NCBI RefSeq assembly: GCF_001557235.1
Contig: NZ_LSJI01000010.1
Location: 1-8,758 of the forward strand
Source: Phenylobacterium sp. CCH9-H3
GTDB taxonomy: Bacteria > Pseudomonadota > Alphaproteobacteria > Caulobacterales > Caulobacteraceae
Length of the DNA stretch: 8,758 nt
Direction: 5' to 3'
Shown: positions 6,286-8,758 of the stretch, piece by piece
Layout of the letters: each line of letters opens with the position of its first letter
Numbering within the stretch: the stretch's first letter is position 1
Translations under genes and position numbers: made by a program
Notes under the pieces: model-generated
What the model was told of the DNA's origin: nothing
The model's database searches: none
Seen by the model: only the letters and a program-made list of their open reading frames with translations

Positions 6286-6860
6286 CCCAGCCGCTCACGC
6301 CGCCGCATGTTGATCTCCCGAAGGAGCAGCGGGCCGTCCTTCGGCAATCGCTCCTGGCCTTCGCTGTCTGCGGGCCGACCCTCGCGCTCGCCAGCCTGGG
6401 GCTCCCAAGAATTTTCACCTTTCCGGAAGCCCTTGCGGAGCGCCTCGCCTTTGCGCTGAGGGCCGACCTCGTGATCGCGCTGTGGGTTGTGCTGGGCGTG
6501 CGGATGGTGGCGAAGGTGCGGTTCAGGTCCGCCGCGGACAACGCCGGTTCGGCCTACAGCCGACCGAGCGCCCGCCTGGCGGTCCCGAAGGCCTTCCTGC
6601 AGAACACCCTCGAACAGGCGTTCATCACGAGCGTCGCCACGCTCGCGCTGGCCACCGTCGGCGGCGAAGCGGCGCTGGCGTATATTATCGCGACCCTGAT
6701 CCTCTTCAGCCTCGGGCGCGCGACCTTCCTGCGCGGCTATCCGCGCGGCGCCGGCGGACGGGCTTTCGGCATCGCCACCACGGCGCTTCCGGCGCTCGGC
6801 GCCTATGGCTGGGCGCTCATCGACATGGCGTCGGATGCGGCGACGCTGGCTGCAGCTTGA
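6282..6860 (+). CDS. MAPEG-family integral membrane protein
   Basis: The 192-aa protein has about four to five hydrophobic segments (near 22-41, 58-76, 112-127, 130-145 and 162-180) and the MAPEG (membrane-associated proteins in eicosanoid and glutathione metabolism) signatures: the loop FLQNTLEQ (105-112) before the third helix, and a GRATFLRGYPRGAGGRAFG stretch (145-163) matching the family's GR..F..GY..G..R.FG pattern. Relatives include microsomal glutathione transferase-like enzymes; bacterial members are mostly uncharacterised, and conjugation of glutathione here is only a possibility. Start is GTG, overlapping the methyltransferase stop as GTGA, with an AAGGAGG Shine-Dalgarno 8 bases upstream, so it is translated with that gene. 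A 34-residue loop carrying RFRSAADNAGSAY lies between helices two and three. It is the last gene of the unit; the next gene begins 240 bp further on. Confidence 0.85.
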   Translation: MTQPLTPPHVDLPKEQRAVLRQSLLAFAVCGPTLALASLGLPRIFTFPEALAERLAFALRADLVIALWVVLGVRMVAKVRFRSAADNAGSAYSRPSARLAVPKAFLQNTLEQAFITSVATLALATVGGEAALAYIIATLILFSLGRATFLRGYPRGAGGRAFGIATTALPALGAYGWALIDMASDAATLAAA

Positions 6861-7033
6861 GCTGGCCACGAGAGCCTGTAACGGGTCTGGGAGCGGGAGG
6901 ATCTCTCGGAACTTGCTTTCGGCGGCAGCCGTGTCGCGGTCCCTGACCCAAGAAGCGGAGGGCCTTGGGCGTGCTGCCCGCGTCCTCGGGCCAGCCCAGA
7001 TGCCCCAAGAGGCGCACCCGCCACCGACATAAT
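6861..7033. other. Intergenic spacer without a supported gene
   Basis: Between the MAPEG stop and the putative Fur box there is no frame with a credible start, Shine-Dalgarno and protein-like composition. A 6-bp inverted repeat CGAGAG/CTCTCG (6869-6874 and 6903-6908) surrounds 28 bases but no T-run follows, so no intrinsic terminator can be called. Transcription may read through or end by another mechanism. Confidence 0.5.
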
Positions 7034-7054
7034 TGCGAACGACTTGCATTCTCA
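7034..7054 (+). promoter_or_regulatory. Possible Fur box upstream of the TonB-dependent receptor
   Basis: TGCGAAC-G-ACTTGCA (7034-7048) has the 7-1-7 layout of a Fur operator with TGC...GCA ends, and the following TTCTCA (7049-7054) adds a further GAGAAT-like hexamer on the other strand. The site overlaps a weak candidate promoter, TTGCAT (7045-7050) and TATCAA (7067-7072) with 16 bp between them. Iron control is usual for siderophore receptors, but the inner positions of the palindrome match poorly. Confidence 0.38.
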
Positions 7055-7100
7055 GAAACGTGCGCATATCAACGCCACCTCAAATGGGGGGAGGGGTCGT

Positions 7101-8758
7101 ATGCCCAAGGTTTCAGCGCTTCAGATGAGTTTCCTGCTAACTGCGGGGTTCGCGCCGCTTCACGCGACGGCCGCCGAGGCGATCGACGCAGCGGCGCTGG
7201 ACGAAGTGGTGGTCACCGCCACGCGCGCGCCCACCCCGATCACGGCGATCCCGAGCACGGTCAGAGTCATTGATCGTGAAGCGTTGCAGACTCAGCTGGC
7301 CGTCAGCCCCAGCCTGCTCGACAGCCTGAGCTTCTCCATCCCGAGTTTCGCGCCGGGCCGTCAGAAGATGACGAGCACGGGCGAGTCGCTCCGCGGACGC
7401 ACGCCGCTCTACCTGGTCGACGGCATCCCGCAATCGACGCCGCTTCGCGACGGAAAGCGCAGCGGTTTTACGATCGATCCGGCCTTCGTAGACCGGATCG
7501 AGGTGATCTATGGCGCCAACGCCATCCAGGGAGTCGGCGCGACCGGCGGAGTCATCAACTACGTGACCATCGCTCCGCCGAAGACCGGCGCGTGGTTGAA
7601 CCGGCTCACGGCCGAGCTGACCGCCGACGACCTCGAGGCGAACGGCCTGCATTACAAGACCTCGCTGATCTCTGCCCGGAAGGTGGGGCGCTACGATTTC
7701 GTGGTCGGCGGCGCCTACGAGCAGAACGACCTCTACTATGATGGCCGCGACCGCCCGGTGGGCGTCGACACCACCCAAGGCGACATCATGGACACGCGGG
7801 CGTGGAGCCTCTTCTCCAAGCTCGGCGTCGATCTCGCGGCCCACCAGCGGCTCGAGTTTACCGCGAACGTGTTCGACCAAGCCGGAGACGGAGATTACGT
7901 CGGCGTGCCCGGCGACATCGCCGCGGGCGTCCCCGCCACCTCCAGAAAGGGAACGCCGGTCAGCGATCCGCCGCGGAACGAGGCCGTCAACCTTGCGCTC
8001 ACCTACCGGCATGGCGATGTGCTCGGCGGGGCGCTGACGGTTCAGGGCTTCTACTACGACTTCTACGCCCTCTACGGCGGCGGAGCCCTTCCGGTCTTCC
8101 AGGACCCGCTGATCGCGCCGACGGGCACGCTGTCGGATCAATCGGCCCTCCAATCCGAGAAGTACGGCGCGAAGCTCACCTTCGTGCGTGAAGACCCCTT
8201 CTGGACCGGACTGCAATTCATCGCGGGCGCCGACCTCCTTCGGGACAGCACCCAGCAGGAACTGGCCCAGACCGGCCGCCTTTGGGTGCCGCAGATGATC
8301 TACCGCGGCTGGGCGCCCTTCGTGCAGCTTGAGCAGAAGCTGCTTGCGGATCGCGTCCGCCTCTCTGGGGGGCTCCGCTACGAGAACGCCACCCTCAAAG
8401 TCCCGGACTTCACGACCATCGCCAGTGCGAATCGGACCTTCGTTCGCGGCGGCTCGCCCAAGTTCGACAAGGTCCTGGCCAATGCAGGCCTGGTGGTGGA
8501 GCCCCGAGATGGCCTCTCGGTCTTCACCTCGTACGCGCAGGGCTTCACCATGCCGGATGCCGGCCTGATCCTCAGGGCGGTCCGCACGCCGGGGCAGTCC
8601 GTCGGGCAACTGGTCGATCTACAGCCCGTGATCGCCGACAATATCGAGGTCGGGGCCAAGTACCGGGCCGGCGGGCTCGATCTCGCTGCGAGCTATTTCT
8701 GGTCCGGCCCCAGTGCATTATCGGGACACCGATATACGGTACGCTGGCGAGAGGTCAT
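7101..8758 (+). CDS. TonB-dependent receptor, ferric-siderophore type (3' end outside window)
   Basis: 552 codons are visible before the window ends; such receptors are usually 650-750 residues, so about the last quarter is missing. A short signal sequence (residues 1-24) is followed by a TonB box, DEVVVTAT (34-41), then the plug domain (about 45-156) with STVRVIDRE, SLRGR, LYLVDGIPQSTPLRDG, DRIEVIYGANAIQGVGATGGVINYVT in the usual order, then the outer-membrane beta-barrel from about 165 (including FTSYAQGFTMPDAG at 475-487). The STPLRDG and IDPAFVDRIEVIYGANAI pattern resembles hydroxycarboxylate-siderophore receptors such as PvuA or IutA; the ligand is not proven. ATG 7101 has GAGG 6 bases upstream. 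A Fur-like site precedes it, suggesting iron repression separate from the MerR operon. The last 15 codons no longer look like barrel sequence. Confidence 0.86.
   Translation, partial: MPKVSALQMSFLLTAGFAPLHATAAEAIDAAALDEVVVTATRAPTPITAIPSTVRVIDREALQTQLAVSPSLLDSLSFSIPSFAPGRQKMTSTGESLRGRTPLYLVDGIPQSTPLRDGKRSGFTIDPAFVDRIEVIYGANAIQGVGATGGVINYVTIAPPKTGAWLNRLTAELTADDLEANGLHYKTSLISARKVGRYDFVVGGAYEQNDLYYDGRDRPVGVDTTQGDIMDTRAWSLFSKLGVDLAAHQRLEFTANVFDQAGDGDYVGVPGDIAAGVPATSRKGTPVSDPPRNEAVNLALTYRHGDVLGGALTVQGFYYDFYALYGGGALPVFQDPLIAPTGTLSDQSALQSEKYGAKLTFVREDPFWTGLQFIAGADLLRDSTQQELAQTGRLWVPQMIYRGWAPFVQLEQKLLADRVRLSGGLRYENATLKVPDFTTIASANRTFVRGGSPKFDKVLANAGLVVEPRDGLSVFTSYAQGFTMPDAGLILRAVRTPGQSVGQLVDLQPVIADNIEVGAKYRAGGLDLAASYFWSGPSALSGHRYTVRWREV

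Noticed and set aside
6869..6908. Inverted repeat CGAGAG/CTCTCG as a terminator for the + strand operon
   Set aside because: Only 6 bp of stem around a 28-base loop and no following T-run.
6960..7012. CTTGGGC...GCCCCAAG repeat and GGGC/GCCC mini-hairpin in the spacer
   Set aside because: Short and imperfect arms in very GC-rich sequence; no supporting context for a regulatory RNA or terminator.
6246..7067. Minus-strand open frame of 273 codons opposite the MAPEG gene
   Set aside because: Arg/Gly/Ala-rich antisense product without motifs; MAPEG signatures on the + strand are clear.
7137..8609. Minus-strand open frame of 490 codons opposite the TonB-dependent receptor
   Set aside because: It is antisense to a well-supported receptor, has no family motifs, and is charged and Arg/Gly-rich in the way typical of antisense frames in GC-rich coding DNA.

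Overview
The window is GC-rich with dense, closely packed genes. Gene types and protein composition point to an alphaproteobacterium, possibly a Caulobacterales-like one (Caulobacter/Phenylobacterium type). That placement is inferred from gene content only; there is no rRNA or marker gene here. The region is an accessory metal-handling locus.

Layout, left to right. (1) At 1-697 on the + strand are the 3' end of a gene ending in a CusF-fold domain (the periplasmic Cu/Ag-binding fold, alone or fused to an RND efflux adaptor), a small proline/methionine-containing lipoprotein, and a single-pass membrane microprotein. (2) At 672-857 on the - strand is a short membrane ORF that looks like the N-terminal stub of a sterol-desaturase-family protein. 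A strong hairpin covers its ribosome binding site. (3) At 1014-2963 on the - strand is a cytochrome c-FTR1 fusion permease of the PbrT type. (4) At 3001-3110 is a divergent control region made of two mirror-image MerR-family promoters, each with a 19-bp spacer and a central dyad. (5) At 3129-6860 on the + strand is a compact three-gene unit: a cation diffusion facilitator with an N-terminal HMA domain, a TPR/SAM-methyltransferase fusion, and a MAPEG-family membrane protein. (6) At 7101 to the end on the + strand is a TonB-dependent siderophore-type receptor, cut by the window edge, with a possible Fur box upstream.

How it may work together: a MerR regulator of the PbrR/CadR/ZntR kind, not encoded in the window, would switch on the permease leftwards and the transporter operon rightwards from one 110-bp region when a soft divalent metal (Pb, Cd, Zn or similar) is present. 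The permease handles the ion on the periplasmic side or in uptake, and the HMA-CDF protein binds and moves it across the inner membrane. The methyltransferase and MAPEG genes are so tightly linked (7-bp gap, then a GTGA overlap) that they probably belong to the same regulon, although neither is a classical metal-resistance gene. The TonB receptor is probably a separate, iron-controlled unit.

The most notable points are the mirror-image MerR promoter pair, the co-control of an FTR1 permease and a CDF protein with an atypical metal site, the unexplained methyltransferase-MAPEG pair in that operon, and a CusF domain that has lost all its known metal ligands.
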